DNA of 45,871 bases, taken from positions 1 to 45,871 of the forward strand of contig CANQGT010000016.1 of NCBI GenBank assembly GCA_947623505.1, read 5' to 3'. The position numbers and the translations under genes are program-made. Source of the stretch: an uncultured Clostridia bacterium (GTDB taxonomy: Bacteria; Bacillota; Clostridia; Oscillospirales; Acutalibacteraceae). Position 1 is the first letter of the stretch; the number at the start of each line of letters is the position of its first letter. This document shows, piece after piece, positions 7,279 through 15,350 of this stretch. The notes under the pieces are model-generated. The model ran no database searches. It saw nothing but the letters and a program-made list of their open reading frames with translations, and was not told the DNA's origin.

Positions 7279-7314
7279 ACTTCCTTTAGCCGAAACGCTG
7301 AAAGGAAGTTTTTT
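7279..7314 (+). terminator. Terminator after small XRE gene
   Basis: ACTTCCTTT pairs with AAAGGAAGT, followed by TTTTT. Confidence 0.85.
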
Positions 7315-7332
7315 ATTTATGCAAACATCATA

Positions 7333-7361
7333 TTGCTAAAAATACTTTAATGTGCTAAAAT
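7333..7361 (+). promoter_or_regulatory. Promoter of HisC-like aminotransferase
   Basis: TTGCTA (7333-7338), 17 bases, TAAAAT (7356-7361). The leader to the ATG at 7382 is very short. Confidence 0.6.
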
Positions 7362-7381
7362 ATACCGCGAGGTAAGCAAAT

Positions 7382-8446
7382 ATGGATAATTGGAAAGAGA
7401 ATTTAAGGGATATTGAGCCCTATGTGCCGGGAGAACAGAGCAAGGAAAAGAATATCGTTAAGATAAACGCCAACGAAAACCCCTATCCCCCGTCGCCGGA
7501 GGCGATAAAGGCGATAAGAGAATTTAAAAGCGAAAATCTGCGGTTTTACCCCGATGCGAACGCCACGGCGTTCAAGCGGGCTTTAGCTGAATTCTACGGC
7601 GTTCTGCCCGAAAATATTTTTCTCGGCAACGGTTCGGACGATGTGCTCGCGTTGTGTTTTCAAGCGTTTTTCAACGGGAAAAAGCCCATCGCTTTCCCCG
7701 ATATAACCTACAGCTTTTATCCCGTTTGGTGCAGACTTTTCGGCATTCCCTTTATCAATTACCCGCTGAAAGACGATTTTCGCATAAATGTTGATGATTA
7801 CAAAGCCGAAAACGGCGGTGTGGTGATACCGAATCCGAACGCTCCCACCTCGCTCGGCGAGGGAAAGGATTTTATAAATAACCTTATGGAGTACAACCGC
7901 GACTGCGTTGTTATAATCGATGAGGCGTACGTTGATTTCGGCGGATATTCCTGCGTTGAGCTTACGAAGAAATACGAAAACCTTATTGTAACAGGCACTT
8001 TTTCAAAAAGCAGAAGCCTTGCGGGACTGCGTATAGGTTACGCCATCGGAAGCAGGGCGCTTATTTCGACGCTTGAGGCGGTCAAAAATTCCTATAACAG
8101 CTATACTGTTGACAGTATATCAATGGCGGCGGGCACGGCGGCGATAAAGGATAGGGATTATTTCAATTCAACCACCGCAAAGGTCATCGCCACGCGCGAA
8201 CGCGTCATAAAAGAGCTTAGGGCGCTTGATTTTCTGCCGCTTGAATCGCAGACGAATTTTATATTCACCGCCCATAAAAGCGCCAATATGAAGGATTATT
8301 TTGAATGGCTGAAATCTCAAAAGGTATTTATAAGGTATTTTGATTTGCCGAGGATAAGCAATTATGTTCGCGTAACCGTCGGGACAGACGCGGAGATGGA
8401 TATTTTCCTTGAAAAAACGAGAGAATATCTGAACAAACGAAATTAA
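7382..8446 (+). CDS. PLP-dependent aminotransferase, histidinol-phosphate aminotransferase-like
   Basis: A 354-residue class I/II aminotransferase most like HisC, which converts histidinol phosphate and 2-oxoglutarate to imidazole acetol phosphate and glutamate. Visible features are INANENPYPPSP near the start, YPDANA at 56-61, FLGNGSDD at 80-87, IIDEAY with D180 and Y183 for the cofactor ring, the Schiff-base lysine K209 in TFSKSRSLAG, and the phosphate-binding R217 in GLRIGY. Length is normal. The start ATG has a GAGGT ribosome binding site and a close promoter. No other his gene is adjacent, so the substrate may instead be an aromatic amino acid or a cobamide precursor (CobD-like enzymes share this fold). 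The fold and cofactor are certain; the specific substrate is a guess. Confidence 0.85.
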   Translation: MDNWKENLRDIEPYVPGEQSKEKNIVKINANENPYPPSPEAIKAIREFKSENLRFYPDANATAFKRALAEFYGVLPENIFLGNGSDDVLALCFQAFFNGKKPIAFPDITYSFYPVWCRLFGIPFINYPLKDDFRINVDDYKAENGGVVIPNPNAPTSLGEGKDFINNLMEYNRDCVVIIDEAYVDFGGYSCVELTKKYENLIVTGTFSKSRSLAGLRIGYAIGSRALISTLEAVKNSYNSYTVDSISMAAGTAAIKDRDYFNSTTAKVIATRERVIKELRALDFLPLESQTNFIFTAHKSANMKDYFEWLKSQKVFIRYFDLPRISNYVRVTVGTDAEMDIFLEKTREYLNKRN

Positions 8447-8478
8447 AAAAAACGCACCTTCTTCGCGGTGCGTTTTTT
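8445..8478. terminator. Bidirectional terminator between aminotransferase and PAP2 genes
   Basis: AAAAAACGCACC pairs with GGTGCGTTTTTT; A and T tracts on both sides suit the two convergent genes. Confidence 0.85.
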
Positions 8479-8492
8479 ATTAGACAGTGCGT

Positions 8493-9395
8493 TTACTCTT
8501 CAACGCCCTGAAGCTGTTTCCAATGTATCTTGCAATATTCCTTGCCGTCTATCGGCGGATATTTTTCATCGTCCACCTTGGCTTCATTCTGGCAATCGTA
8601 TTCGCCGACGTATTCGCAGCGTTTCGCGTCTCCGCCCTCAAAGAAAGACGGAATGAATGAGCCGAGGAATATTCCGCAGACGATGCAGACGATAACTATC
8701 GCTCCGCCGACTCCCGAAGTCCAATTCAAAAACTTTACCTTGGCGAGGTCTATATCGTCAATGAAATTAAGGAATTTGACCTTTTCAATGAGCATAACGC
8801 AGAGCTTCATAAGGAAGAAAGCAATTACGCCCGCAACGGTGCCTACGATAAGACCGCAGAGCACGTCGGTGGGATAGTGAACCATTAAGTAAACTCGGCT
8901 GCCCATTGTGCAGAGGGCTATTACAGGGAACACCCAGCATATCTTCTTTTTGCCGTCGCTTCTGAAAGTGAGGAACAGCGCCGTGGCAATCTCAAACGCC
9001 GCCGTGGTATGGCCGCTGGGGAACGAGTAATCGGATTCGCTGAGCTTGCCTGCCGCCGTGTACCAGCCCCAAAACGCCGTATCGCCCTGAAGCGTATTGT
9101 AGGGTCTTATTCTGAGCACCATCGGCTTAACGACAACGTTTGTAATGAGAGTGCCTATAATTATCGCAAAAACAAGGGAGATACCGTACTTCCTTGTTTT
9201 TTTGAAAAACATAAGAACAAAGCCGAGCGCCGCCATCGGGATAACGAACGCCTCGTCACCGAAAGCGGTGAAAATTTTGGCCACGAAAGTGAGAAAACCG
9301 CACTGTATCGAGCCGAAGAAGCTGAAAATCGCATAGTCAAAATTATAAAAAATCTTGTCTATGGAATCGCCCAATGTCATAAGAAAGAAATCCAT
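8493..9395 (-). CDS. PAP2-family membrane phosphatase with Cys/His tail
   Basis: A 300-residue integral membrane phosphatase of the PAP2 superfamily (undecaprenyl-diphosphate or phosphatidic-acid phosphatases). All three catalytic motifs are present: K90xxxxxxRP98, PSGH at 126-129, and SR(166-167) with H173 and D177. Six or more hydrophobic helices are visible. After the last helix (about 235-255, IVIVCIVCGIFLGSFI) there is an unusual hydrophilic tail of about 40 residues with CEYVGEYDC and YCKIHW, a possible metal-binding C/C/C/H cluster. The ATG has GGAGG upstream. The gene is monocistronic and closed by the bidirectional terminator. It most likely recycles a lipid carrier or remodels membrane lipid; the substrate is not shown. 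Confidence 0.88.
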   Translation of the reverse strand: MDFFLMTLGDSIDKIFYNFDYAIFSFFGSIQCGFLTFVAKIFTAFGDEAFVIPMAALGFVLMFFKKTRKYGISLVFAIIIGTLITNVVVKPMVLRIRPYNTLQGDTAFWGWYTAAGKLSESDYSFPSGHTTAAFEIATALFLTFRSDGKKKICWVFPVIALCTMGSRVYLMVHYPTDVLCGLIVGTVAGVIAFFLMKLCVMLIEKVKFLNFIDDIDLAKVKFLNWTSGVGGAIVIVCIVCGIFLGSFIPSFFEGGDAKRCEYVGEYDCQNEAKVDDEKYPPIDGKEYCKIHWKQLQGVEE

Positions 9396-9555
9396 AAATT
9401 ACCTCCAAATCTTTTAATAAGTATATATTAACAGAGAAAACGCTTTATTTCAACCCATATATTTAATTATTCTTTATTGATTTATTAACAATTCAATCAT
9501 AATTTAGTGTTATAAAAATATTGTAAAGTCAAAAAAATTGCTTGAAGGAAGATAA

Positions 9556-10332
9556 ATGATAACCAATCCATACAATGTTTTGGGAGTGCCCGAGGGCTCT
9601 TCCGAAGAAGTATGCGCCACCGCCTATAAAAAGCTGGCGAAAAAATACCATCCCGATTTAAACAAGGACGATCCGGACGCGGCGCGCAAAATGGCGGAAA
9701 TCAACGCGGCATACGATCAAATTAAAAATTCCGATCAATACGGCGGCGCGCAAAATCAATACGGCTACTATCGGCAGAGAAAAAGCGCTTCGGCCTCGCC
9801 CGATTACCTCACCTCCGCGGCTCAGTTCATAAACAACAGGCAGTTTACCCAGGCGCTCAACGTGCTCGGCAATATAGAGGACAGAAACGCCCAATGGTAC
9901 TATCTTTCCGCCGTTGCGAATATGGGTCTCGGCCGCAGTTCCATTGCCCTTTCCCACATTCAGCAGGCCTGCGCCATGGAGCCGGACAACATCACCTATC
10001 AGACGGTTTACTCCAAGATACGAAACGGAGTCAGACCGAACGGCTATTCCCCGTTAGGGACTTTTTCCGACTATTCGGACTATGAAGAGCAGCCCGCGAG
10101 AGGCTACACCTTTTACGAAAGCAGGGGCTGCCTCTCCAAATTTTTGCGCTTTATTCTTATAATTCTTTTAATTCGCTTTATCATCACGTTTGTTTCGTGG
10201 TTCTTTTACGGTTTGCCCGTAGGCATTTACCGCAGGCAAAGCGCCGACGTAACGACAACGCAGGAAAGCGAAGAAGACGGCGGCTCAGCAAGTTATTTCG
10301 GGAACGCCTACGGCGACAATTACAGCGGTTAG
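9556..10332 (+). CDS. J-domain (DnaJ-like) membrane protein with TPR-like middle
   Basis: A 258-residue protein. Residues about 4-57 are a J domain (NPYNVLGVPEGSSEEV, then YKKLAKKYHPDLNKDD with the HPD tripeptide at about 34-36), which stimulates the ATPase of a DnaK-type Hsp70. Residues about 85-155 look like tetratricopeptide-type helical hairpins (AAQFINNRQFTQALNVL, WYYLSAVANMGLGRSSIAL). A hydrophobic helix at about 199-222 anchors it, and the tail is acidic and Ser/Gly-rich. It lacks the DnaJ zinc finger, so it is a specialised co-chaperone that would recruit DnaK to the membrane. The start ATG has GAAGGAAG upstream. A zinc-ribbon membrane protein gene follows after 10 bases, probably in the same operon. 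Confidence 0.87.
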   Translation: MITNPYNVLGVPEGSSEEVCATAYKKLAKKYHPDLNKDDPDAARKMAEINAAYDQIKNSDQYGGAQNQYGYYRQRKSASASPDYLTSAAQFINNRQFTQALNVLGNIEDRNAQWYYLSAVANMGLGRSSIALSHIQQACAMEPDNITYQTVYSKIRNGVRPNGYSPLGTFSDYSDYEEQPARGYTFYESRGCLSKFLRFILIILLIRFIITFVSWFFYGLPVGIYRRQSADVTTTQESEEDGGSASYFGNAYGDNYSG

Positions 10333-10342
10333 GAGTGATATT

Positions 10343-10783
10343 TTGAAAAATTTCTTTGAAAAAGCGGCATTAAAATTTCAAAGATTTATGCAGGGGCGTT
10401 ACGGAGCGGACAGACTTTACCGTGTTCTCTCGTGGTGTTACCTTATCATCATTTTGGCATCGGCAATCGTTTCGCGCCACGCGCAAAAATGGATCTACTA
10501 TACTATGCTTGCTCTCGGCCTTGCCGTATTCGTTTATTCATTTTACCGTGTTTTTTCAAAGAACATAGAAAAGAGAAGAGCGGAAAACGAAAAATGGCTC
10601 ACGTTTGAAAACGGTTTAAAAAAACGTTTCAGACTTTTAAGAGACAGATGGAAATTCAGAAAAACGCATATTTTCAGAAAATGCCCGAAATGCAAAAGCG
10701 TTTTGAGGCTTAAAAGAATAAAAGGCACCCACACGGTGGAATGCCCTCACTGCAAAAACACCTTTAAAGTGAGGTCTTTATAA
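10343..10783 (+). CDS. Small membrane protein with C-terminal zinc ribbon
   Basis: A 146-residue protein, not a named family that I can recognise with certainty. Two hydrophobic helices (about 30-46 and 51-68) lie near the N-terminus. A highly basic stretch follows, then a CPKCKS and CPHCKN zinc ribbon at about 113-139. Translation starts at TTG with AGGAG six to eight bases upstream, 10 bases after the J-domain gene, so the two are likely co-transcribed. It may act as a membrane partner in the same chaperone-linked process, but that rests on linkage alone. Confidence 0.75.
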   Translation: MKNFFEKAALKFQRFMQGRYGADRLYRVLSWCYLIIILASAIVSRHAQKWIYYTMLALGLAVFVYSFYRVFSKNIEKRRAENEKWLTFENGLKKRFRLLRDRWKFRKTHIFRKCPKCKSVLRLKRIKGTHTVECPHCKNTFKVRSL

Positions 10784-10815
10784 AAGCAATTTCGGTTTTT
10801 TTACGGATAAAAAAC

Positions 10816-10844
10816 TTACATCAAAATAATTTTTGTGATATAAT
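10816..10844 (+). promoter_or_regulatory. Promoter of carD
   Basis: TTACAT (10816-10821), 17 bases, TATAAT (10839-10844). Confidence 0.65.
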
Positions 10845-10873
10845 TTAACTGTCACGGAAAATAAAAAATCTGC

Positions 10874-10901
10874 ATATTTTTCCTTTTTTCAGGAAAAATA
10901 T
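10874..10901 (+). promoter_or_regulatory. Leader hairpin of carD
   Basis: ATATTTTTCCT pairs perfectly (11 bp) with AGGAAAAATAT across a 6-base loop, ending 16 bases before the ATG and just before the GGGGGT ribosome binding site. It could tune translation or RNA stability. Confidence 0.5.
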
Positions 10902-10917
10902 TACGGGGGTAAAAGTT

Positions 10918-11424
10918 ATGTATTGCGTCGGCGAGCTTTTCGTTTACGGAAGAAACGGAGCCTGCAAAATAACGGATATAAAAACGCAGAAATTCGGGAA
11001 CAGCGAAAAAATGTATTATATTCTCTCACCTGTTTTTGATATGAGGGAAACTATCTTTGTGCCTGTTGACAATGAACTTCTTGTTTCAAAAATGAAAAAG
11101 ATGCTTACAAAAGAAGAGATTATCGCTCTTATAAAATCAATTCCGCAAAGAGAAAACCTTTGGATTGAAAACGTGAAAACCAGGCGTGAGGAATATAAAA
11201 AAATCATAAGCAAGGCAAACAGAGACGACCTTGTTTCGCTGATGAAAACCCTTTATATGCGCAGGAAAGAGCTTGAGCTTGTGGGCAAAAGCCTTTCCGT
11301 TTACGACGAAAAATTTTACAGGCAGGCGGAGAGCATAATACACGGCGAAATTTCGCTTGTGCTTGAAATTCCACGGGAAGAGGTTCCGCCGTATATCCAA
11401 AAAACGATAAACGAAGCGGCTTAA
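10918..11424 (+). CDS. CarD-family transcription regulator
   Basis: A 168-residue CarD/CdnL-type protein. CarD proteins bind the RNA polymerase beta subunit through an N-terminal Tudor-like domain and stabilise open promoter complexes through a C-terminal helical domain. The N-terminal part reads YCVGELFVYGRNGACKITDI, then YYILSPVFD and ETIFVPVDNE, the conserved RNAP-interaction domain. The helical C-terminal domain begins at about 65 (LTKEEIIALIKSI). Length is typical. The ATG follows GGGGGT; the promoter is at 10816-10844 and an 11-bp hairpin lies in the leader. A strong terminator follows, so it is monocistronic. The family is secure; whether it acts on rRNA promoters, as in mycobacteria, or on a narrower set is not known. 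Confidence 0.9.
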   Translation: MYCVGELFVYGRNGACKITDIKTQKFGNSEKMYYILSPVFDMRETIFVPVDNELLVSKMKKMLTKEEIIALIKSIPQRENLWIENVKTRREEYKKIISKANRDDLVSLMKTLYMRRKELELVGKSLSVYDEKFYRQAESIIHGEISLVLEIPREEVPPYIQKTINEAA

Positions 11425-11429
11425 AAGAG

Positions 11430-11471
11430 AAAAATCCGGTGTAAAGCTAAAATGCTTTACACCGGATTTTT
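11430..11471. terminator. Terminator between carD and the ABC transporter operon
   Basis: AAAAATCCGGTGTAAAGC pairs with GCTTTACACCGGATTTTT across a 6-base loop; tracts on both sides serve convergent genes. Confidence 0.9.
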
Positions 11472-11488
11472 TTGTTTTCCCGTTTTGA

Positions 11489-12226
11489 TTATAAAACCTT
11501 TGAAAGAAAATCCTTTAACCTTGCGTTTTTCGGATTTGTGAAAAACTCCGAAGGCTCGGCTTCCTCCTGAATCACGCCCTGATCGACGAACGCGACTCTT
11601 GAGGCAACCTCTCTTGCAAAGCCCATTTCGTGGGTAACGACTATCATCGTCATTCCCTCGGCGGCAAGATCCTTCATTACCTGAAGCACTTCGCCCACCA
11701 TTTCCGGATCAAGGGCGGATGTGGGCTCGTCAAAAAGCATAACCTTGGGATTCATAGCCAAAGAGCGCACAATCGCCGCCCTCTGCTTCTGCCCGCCGGA
11801 AAGAGAGCTGGGATATGCTTCCGCCTTATCCTCAAGGCCCACCATTTTCAAAAGACGCAGAGCGTTTTCGTCCGCCTCCTCCTTGCTCATTATTTTGAGC
11901 TTTACGGGGGCGAGGGTTATATTTTTACGGATAGTGAGGTTATTGAACAGATTAAAATGCTGGAAAACCATTCCCATATGCCTGCGAACCTCGTTTATAT
12001 CTGTTTTTTTATCCGTTATAAGCTGCCCGTCAAACCATATTTCTCCCTCGGTGGGCGTTTCAAGAAGATTGAGGCAGCGCAGAAAAGTCGATTTGCCGGA
12101 ACCCGACGGACCTATAACGACTATCTTGTCTCCCCTTTTTATATCGTAATCTATTCCCTTTAAAACTTCGTTTTCACCGAAAGTTTTTCTAAGCCCTTTA
12201 ACCGAAATAAATGCGTCAGTGGTCAC
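11489..12226 (-). CDS. Polar amino acid ABC transporter, ATP-binding protein (GlnQ-type)
   Basis: A 245-residue ATPase that powers amino acid uptake together with the upstream permease and binding protein. It has Walker [10 protein letters not shown], the Q-loop in [11 protein letters not shown], signature LSGGQKQR, Walker [13 protein letters not shown] and the switch His in VTHEMGFA. The GTG at 12226 is taken as the start because GGAGG lies 10 bases upstream and the conserved sequence begins right after; it overlaps the permease stop codon by 11 bases. A longer reading to 12259 would add 11 residues of permease-overlap sequence with no ribosome binding site. It is last in the operon and ends at a shared terminator. 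The class is secure; the amino acid is not determined. Confidence 0.92.
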   Translation of the reverse strand: MTTDAFISVKGLRKTFGENEVLKGIDYDIKRGDKIVVIGPSGSGKSTFLRCLNLLETPTEGEIWFDGQLITDKKTDINEVRRHMGMVFQHFNLFNNLTIRKNITLAPVKLKIMSKEEADENALRLLKMVGLEDKAEAYPSSLSGGQKQRAAIVRSLAMNPKVMLFDEPTSALDPEMVGEVLQVMKDLAAEGMTMIVVTHEMGFAREVASRVAFVDQGVIQEEAEPSEFFTNPKNARLKDFLSKVL

Positions 12227-12974
12227 TTGCGCGCAGCCTCCTTTCAAGCAAAGACACAAGCTTTGTAAGTATCATTACCACGGCAAGATAAATGAGCGCC
12301 ACCGCTATAAGCGGCATAAAAGCACTGAACGTTACGCCTCTGATAATATTTCCCGCTCTTGTGAGATCCGTCATCGCGACATAGCCGGAAACTGAAGTTT
12401 CCTTCAGCAAAACGATTAACTCGTTGGCAAGCGCGGGCAAAACATTTTTAAACGCCTGCGGAATAACGATATGCACCATACTTTGCGCATAATTGAGCCC
12501 GAGCGCTCTGCCCGCCTCAAGCTGGCCTGAATCGACGGACATAATCCCCGAACGAAAGATTTCGGCAACGTAAGCGCCGGAGTTTATGCCGAACGAAAGT
12601 ATTGCCACAAGCAGCTTGTTGTTTGAAGACGCGAAGATAACATAATACATTATCAAAAGCTGAACTACGACAGGCGTTCCCCTTATAACCGTAAGATAAA
12701 TCTTTGCAAGGGAATTCAAAAACGAAATTACGGCTTTTGAGGCGCCGCGCAGATGTTCTTCGTTTTTATCGTAAGACGAACGGATTATCGCCACCAAAAC
12801 GCCGAGCAATATGCCCAGCAAAACGGCGGCAATAGTTATCTCAAAAGTAGTTCCGAGACCCTCGACAAGCAGTTTCCAGCGGTCGCCGTCTATAAAATTA
12901 AGTATGAATTCGGATTTTAATTTATCGAACCAAAGAATGAATTCAGACTGTAATCTATCGAGCCATTCCGCCAA
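12216..12974 (-). CDS. Polar amino acid ABC transporter, permease (HisM/GlnP-type)
   Basis: A 252-residue inner-membrane permease of the His/Glu/Gln/Arg family. The N-terminal region has a duplicated phrase, [16 protein letters not shown], ahead of the first membrane helix ([20 protein letters not shown]). The coupling-helix EAA motif that contacts the ATPase is [20 protein letters not shown] at about 157-176. Translation starts at TTG with GGAGG 9 bases upstream. It follows the binding-protein gene after a hairpin that may attenuate transcription, and its 3' end overlaps the ATPase gene. The identification is strong. Confidence 0.92.
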   Translation of the reverse strand: MAEWLDRLQSEFILWFDKLKSEFILNFIDGDRWKLLVEGLGTTFEITIAAVLLGILLGVLVAIIRSSYDKNEEHLRGASKAVISFLNSLAKIYLTVIRGTPVVVQLLIMYYVIFASSNNKLLVAILSFGINSGAYVAEIFRSGIMSVDSGQLEAGRALGLNYAQSMVHIVIPQAFKNVLPALANELIVLLKETSVSGYVAMTDLTRAGNIIRGVTFSAFMPLIAVALIYLAVVMILTKLVSLLERRLRASDH

Positions 12975-13008
12975 ATTTATATTCCTCCTTTTATCCGTTA
13001 TAAAAACA

Positions 13009-13030
13009 GGGGGCGGTATAAATCGCCCCC
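13009..13030 (-). terminator. Intra-operon hairpin (attenuator) after binding-protein gene
   Basis: GGGGGCG pairs with CGCCCCC across 8 bases; on the minus strand it is followed by TGTTTTTAT. Partial termination here would make more binding protein than permease, a common arrangement. Confidence 0.65.
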
Positions 13031-13046
13031 GATACTTTTACCGATA

Positions 13047-13820
13047 TTATTCCGCAGGAATATATTTGTCGATTATCGCCTGAACGGTTCCGTCGTTGAT
13101 AAGCTCGGTAAGCGCCTTATCTATATCGGCGTTAAGAGCAGCGTCCTTCGGAAGCGCTATTGCGTAGTCCTCGTTTGAATACTCTGTTTCAAGTATTTTA
13201 AGACCCTCGTTCGCTTTAACAAAGGATTTTGCGGGCTCGTTATCAATGATAACCGCGTCTATCTTACCTGTTGTAAGAGAAGCAACGGCCTCCGCGCCGG
13301 TCTGATACTGCTCAAGAGTGCAGGTTGTTTTCTTATCGGCAATATCGTCGCCGAAATAAATCGCGCCGGTCGTTGAGATCTGAGCGCCTACCTTGTAAGT
13401 TACGCCGTCCGCGTAGAGATCGTCCACGGTCTTTATGGGAGAATCCTCTTTAACGATAACTGCCTGAACGCCCTTTGCGTAGTTCGATGAGAAATCAACG
13501 CTCTCCTGACGCTTGGGTGTTACGGTGAGACCCGCCATACCCATATCGGCTTTTCCGGTCGCAACGGAAGTGATTACCGAATCGAAATCGGTGTTCTCAA
13601 CCACGAGCTCACGGCCGAGCTTTTCGGCGATCTTTCCGGCGATTTCGATATCTATGCCCGCGTAATTCTCACCGTCAACATATTCATAAGGCGGGAAATC
13701 CGCGCTGGTGGCAAGAGTGAGCTTTTCCTTTTCGGTTTTTGCGCCTGAGCATGCGGCAAAGCATCCTACGACAAAAAGAGCCGAAAGAACGAGCGCAAGC
13801 GCTTTTGTAAATTTTTTCAT
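13047..13820 (-). CDS. Polar amino acid ABC transporter, substrate-binding lipoprotein
   Basis: A 257-residue solute-binding protein of family 3. The signal peptide ends in a lipobox, VVGCFAACSG, with the lipidated Cys at about 23. The mature part begins at about 34 with LTLATSADFPPYEYVDGENY and contains AGIDIEIAGKIAEKLG and ADMGMAGLTVTPKRQESVDFS, standard for amino acid receptors. The Arg in TPKRQE is the residue that usually holds the ligand carboxylate. It is the first gene of a binding protein-permease-ATPase operon, transcribed from the promoter at 13851-13879. The ATG has AAAGGAG upstream. The family is certain; the ligand is not known. Confidence 0.93.
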   Translation of the reverse strand: MKKFTKALALVLSALFVVGCFAACSGAKTEKEKLTLATSADFPPYEYVDGENYAGIDIEIAGKIAEKLGRELVVENTDFDSVITSVATGKADMGMAGLTVTPKRQESVDFSSNYAKGVQAVIVKEDSPIKTVDDLYADGVTYKVGAQISTTGAIYFGDDIADKKTTCTLEQYQTGAEAVASLTTGKIDAVIIDNEPAKSFVKANEGLKILETEYSNEDYAIALPKDAALNADIDKALTELINDGTVQAIIDKYIPAE

Positions 13821-13850
13821 ATGTATTACTCCTTTTAAAATATTAAAATC

Positions 13851-13879
13851 ATTATAATATGCTTTTATGCAAAAAGCAA
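13851..13879 (-). promoter_or_regulatory. Promoter of the amino acid ABC operon
   Basis: On the minus strand: TTGCTT (13874-13879), 17 bases, TATAAT (13851-13856). Confidence 0.65.
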
Positions 13880-13887
13880 GTATAATA

Positions 13888-13916
13888 TTGAATATTTATT
13901 CATAATATGCTAAAAT
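13888..13916 (+). promoter_or_regulatory. Promoter of the GNAT-trmO operon
   Basis: TTGAAT (13888-13893), 17 bases, TAAAAT (13911-13916), back to back with the ABC operon promoter. Confidence 0.65.
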
Positions 13917-13949
13917 GCACTTGTATTTCCGTATAAAGGTGACTATATT

Positions 13950-14369
13950 ATGAACGAAATCAAAATCTATGACTATTTGCCGGAGGAGGCAAAGCATATA
14001 CGCTTCAAGGTTTTCGTTGAGGAACAGGGCTTTAAAAACGAGCTTGACGAAACGGACGATACCGCGCTGCATTTTGTTTTATATGCGGACGGCGCCGCCG
14101 CCGGAACGGGGCGTATGTTCACCGAAAACGGTGGAGAAGCTTACCACCTCGGCAGAATCGCCGTACTGCCCGAATACAGAGGGCTTCATCTTGGCAGCGA
14201 TATAGTGAACGCTATGTGCGAAAAGGCAAAATCACTCGGCGCAGAGCGCTGTGAGCTTTCCGCCCAGTGCAGAGCGGCCGATTTCTATAAAAAGCTGGGA
14301 TTTAAGGAACAGGGCGAGGTTTATCTTGACGAATACTGCCCTCACATTTTTATGGTGAAAAACATATGA
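13950..14369 (+). CDS. GNAT-family N-acetyltransferase (YjcF/ElaA-like)
   Basis: A 139-residue acetyltransferase of the GNAT superfamily. The acetyl-CoA site is LGRIAVLPEYRGLHLGSDIV (motif A, R/Q-x-x-G-x-G/A type), followed by SAQCRAADFYKKLGFKEQGE. The N-terminal part (IRFKVFVEEQGFKNELDETD) matches the small YjcF/ElaA-type subfamily. Substrates are unknown for most members. The ATG has an AAAGGTG ribosome binding site. The last four bases overlap the trmO start (ATGA), so the two genes are translationally coupled. Confidence 0.87.
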   Translation: MNEIKIYDYLPEEAKHIRFKVFVEEQGFKNELDETDDTALHFVLYADGAAAGTGRMFTENGGEAYHLGRIAVLPEYRGLHLGSDIVNAMCEKAKSLGAERCELSAQCRAADFYKKLGFKEQGEVYLDEYCPHIFMVKNI

Positions 14370-15043
14370 ACATAAAGCCCATAGCGAAAATATACAACGA
14401 TTTTCCGACAAAATTCGCCCTTCCGCGCCAAAGCGGAAGAAACGGCGAAATAAAAGGGAAAATCGTTTTTGAAAAGGAATTCAGAGACGAAAACGCCGTA
14501 AGAGGCATAGAGCAGTTTTCACATATATGGCTAATCTGGGGCTTTTCGGAAAACGAAAAAGAGGGCTGGAGCCCCACTGTGCGCCCGCCGAGGCTCGGCG
14601 GAAACAGGCGCGTCGGTGTTTTCGCCTCGCGCTCGCCGTTTCGCCCGAACCCCATAGGCATATCCTGCGTTAAGCTGGAGGCCGTTGAGAAAACCGAAAG
14701 CGACGGCGTTGCGCTTATTGTAAGCTCCGCTGACCTTATGAACGGCACGCCGATTTACGACATTAAGCCGTATATTCCCTATACCGACCGCGTGGAGGTC
14801 GCAAAGGGCGGCTACGCCGAGGAAAACAAGGAATACGGAATAAGCGTTGACATAGATGATAATCTTCTTGACAAAATAGACGAAAGCAAAAGATCCGAGC
14901 TGATAAGCGCCCTTGCGGACGATCCGCGCCCCGCGTATCAAAACGACGGACGGGAATACGGCTTTTATTTTTCGGATTACGAAATAAAATTCGTTTCAAA
15001 CGGCGAAAAAATAAAGGTTACGGAAATAAATAAAGTAAAATAA
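14366..15043 (+). CDS. trmO: tRNA (N6-threonylcarbamoyl-A37) methyltransferase TrmO-like (TsaA/YaeB)
   Basis: A 225-residue protein of the TrmO (UPF0066/TsaA) family. TrmO uses S-adenosylmethionine to methylate t6A at position 37 of tRNA-Thr. The hallmark segments are all present: FSHIWLIWGF, RPPRLGGNRRVGVFASRSPF, RPNPIGIS, YDIKPYIPYTD and the C-terminal DDPRPAYQ. The start overlaps the GNAT stop (ATGA), and an imperfect hairpin follows at 15056-15077. Length agrees with the family. Whether this clostridial member modifies the same tRNA as E. coli TrmO is not shown by sequence. Confidence 0.9.
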   Translation: MNIKPIAKIYNDFPTKFALPRQSGRNGEIKGKIVFEKEFRDENAVRGIEQFSHIWLIWGFSENEKEGWSPTVRPPRLGGNRRVGVFASRSPFRPNPIGISCVKLEAVEKTESDGVALIVSSADLMNGTPIYDIKPYIPYTDRVEVAKGGYAEENKEYGISVDIDDNLLDKIDESKRSELISALADDPRPAYQNDGREYGFYFSDYEIKFVSNGEKIKVTEINKVK

Positions 15044-15055
15044 AACAGAAAAAAA

Positions 15056-15077
15056 CGGTCACCTATATCGGCGACCG
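15056..15077. terminator. Hairpin between convergent trmO and ferredoxin genes
   Basis: CGGTC-A-CC pairs with GG-C-GACCG (one mismatch), with A-rich and T-rich flanks. Confidence 0.65.
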
Positions 15078-15094
15078 TAATTTTATGTACCGAA

Positions 15095-15265
15095 TCAATC
15101 CTCAGAAGGAGCGCCTACCGGGCAAACGGACGCGCAAGCACCACACTCGATGCAGGTATCGGCGTCGATCTCAAACTTGCCGTCTCCCTCCGCGATAGCG
15201 CCGACGGGACATTCGCCCGCGCAAGCTCCGCAAGAAATGCAATCATCCGAAATCTTAAATGCCAT
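15095..15265 (-). CDS. 2[4Fe-4S] ferredoxin, clostridial type
   Basis: A 56-residue low-potential electron carrier. Two CxxCxxCxxxCP clusters are clear: CISCGACAGECPVGAI and CIECGACASVCPVGA. It passes electrons to or from enzymes such as pyruvate:ferredoxin oxidoreductase and hydrogenase. The ATG at 15265 (MAFKISDDC) has GGGAGG 11 bases upstream; an in-frame GTG four codons earlier overlaps that site and is rejected. The promoter is at 15300-15327. The length and tandem-cluster spacing are exactly those of clostridial ferredoxins. Confidence 0.95.
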   Translation of the reverse strand: MAFKISDDCISCGACAGECPVGAIAEGDGKFEIDADTCIECGACASVCPVGAPSED

Positions 15266-15299
15266 TCTGAAACACACCTCCCGTATCTAATCTATCTTT

Positions 15300-15327
15300 A
15301 ATATAACATAATATTTTGAATTTGCAA
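15300..15327 (-). promoter_or_regulatory. Promoter of ferredoxin gene
   Basis: On the minus strand: TTGCAA (15322-15327), 16 bases, TATATT (15300-15305) with a TG one base upstream (extended -10). Confidence 0.6.
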
Positions 15328-15350
15328 GTGCAAAACGCAGTTAGTTGTCG

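Noticed and set aside
7278-7381. Riboswitch or T-box before the HisC-like gene
   Set aside because: The promoter-to-start distance leaves a leader of only about 15 bases, too short for such elements.
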